Source: Saccharopolyspora ipomoeae
GTDB taxonomy: Bacteria > Actinomycetota > Actinomycetes > Mycobacteriales > Pseudonocardiaceae
Assembly (NCBI RefSeq): GCF_029952525.1
Contig: NZ_JASAOF010000010.1
Span: 153,511 to 217,510 of the forward strand
Direction of reading: 5' to 3'
Length of the DNA stretch: 64,000 bases
In this document: in pieces, positions 63,996-64,000 of the stretch
Layout of the letters: the number at the start of each line of letters is the position of its first letter
Position numbering within the stretch: position 1 is the first letter of the stretch
Notes under the pieces: model-generated
Databases searched by the model: none
What the model was told of the DNA's origin: nothing
Seen by the model: only the letters and a program-made list of their open reading frames with translations
Translations under genes and position numbers: made by a program

Positions 63996-64000
63996 TTGTT

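Overview
The window is high-GC actinomycete DNA with frequent GTG and TTG starts, many ATGA/GTGA gene overlaps and paired XRE-DUF397 genes. The gene content fits a Pseudonocardiaceae genus such as Saccharopolyspora. That assignment is inferred from gene style only. No rRNA, tRNA, CRISPR array, prophage or intact insertion sequence was seen.

1-9.5 kb: the tail of an M20 amidohydrolase with an MHS transporter, a glutathionyl-hydroquinone-reductase-like protein, an acyl-CoA synthetase facing its probable GAF-LuxR regulator, a decayed regulator remnant with strong palindromes, a FabG-like reductase with an acyl-CoA dehydrogenase, and an MFS exporter. 9.5-15.5 kb: an FmdB-like protein, a metallo-beta-lactamase-fold hydrolase and an NDMA-type (mycofactocin-type) alcohol dehydrogenase, divergent from an MmgE/PrpD protein, an acyl-CoA dehydrogenase and a GntR-UTRA regulator. 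15.6-24.3 kb: a TetR-controlled membrane protein, a three-gene set resembling type VII secretion cargo, lactate permease, a 54-aa repeat peptide, an XRE-DUF397 pair and a thioesterase. 24.4-28.2 kb: a luciferase-like monooxygenase, a lactone-hydrolase-like esterase and a Baeyer-Villiger-type monooxygenase, suggesting oxidation of a cyclic ketone or terpene.

28.3-45.4 kb is the most interesting part: a compact methylotrophy island. Reading left, hexulose-phosphate synthase, ribulose-phosphate epimerase, an 89-aa unknown, transketolase and RpiB form one operon. Reading right, hexulose-phosphate isomerase, GlpX phosphatase and a phosphofructokinase form another. Then follow an AcoR-like sensor with a LytTR output domain, KatG, a cupredoxin-fold protein without copper ligands, a PQQ alcohol dehydrogenase with the Asp-Tyr-Asp signature of lanthanide enzymes but no signal peptide, a stand-alone LytTR protein, class I FBP aldolase and an acetate-type transporter. 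Together they make a near-complete RuMP cycle: alcohol dehydrogenase makes formaldehyde, Hps/Phi fix it, Pfk and Fba split the sugar, and Tkt/GlpX/Rpe/RpiB regenerate ribulose 5-phosphate. The hps, phi and fba promoters share one composite element: two 9-bp direct repeats 12 bp apart, then a TTGAC -35 box exactly 8 bp later. This spacing is typical of LytTR binding sites and predicts a dedicated regulon.

45.4-47 kb is repeat-rich with a small unknown gene and its decayed copy. 47-60 kb: hydantoinase/oxoprolinase A and B with an amidase and an FCD regulator, then an IclR regulator, an MHS transporter, an acyl-CoA dehydrogenase, a CoA transferase, an amino-acid permease and a nitrilase-family amidase, with palindromic operators in the divergent promoter. 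60-64 kb: a 49-aa membrane peptide, a GntR/YtrA regulator with a membrane partner under a perfect palindrome, and a secreted S15-family peptidase or esterase.
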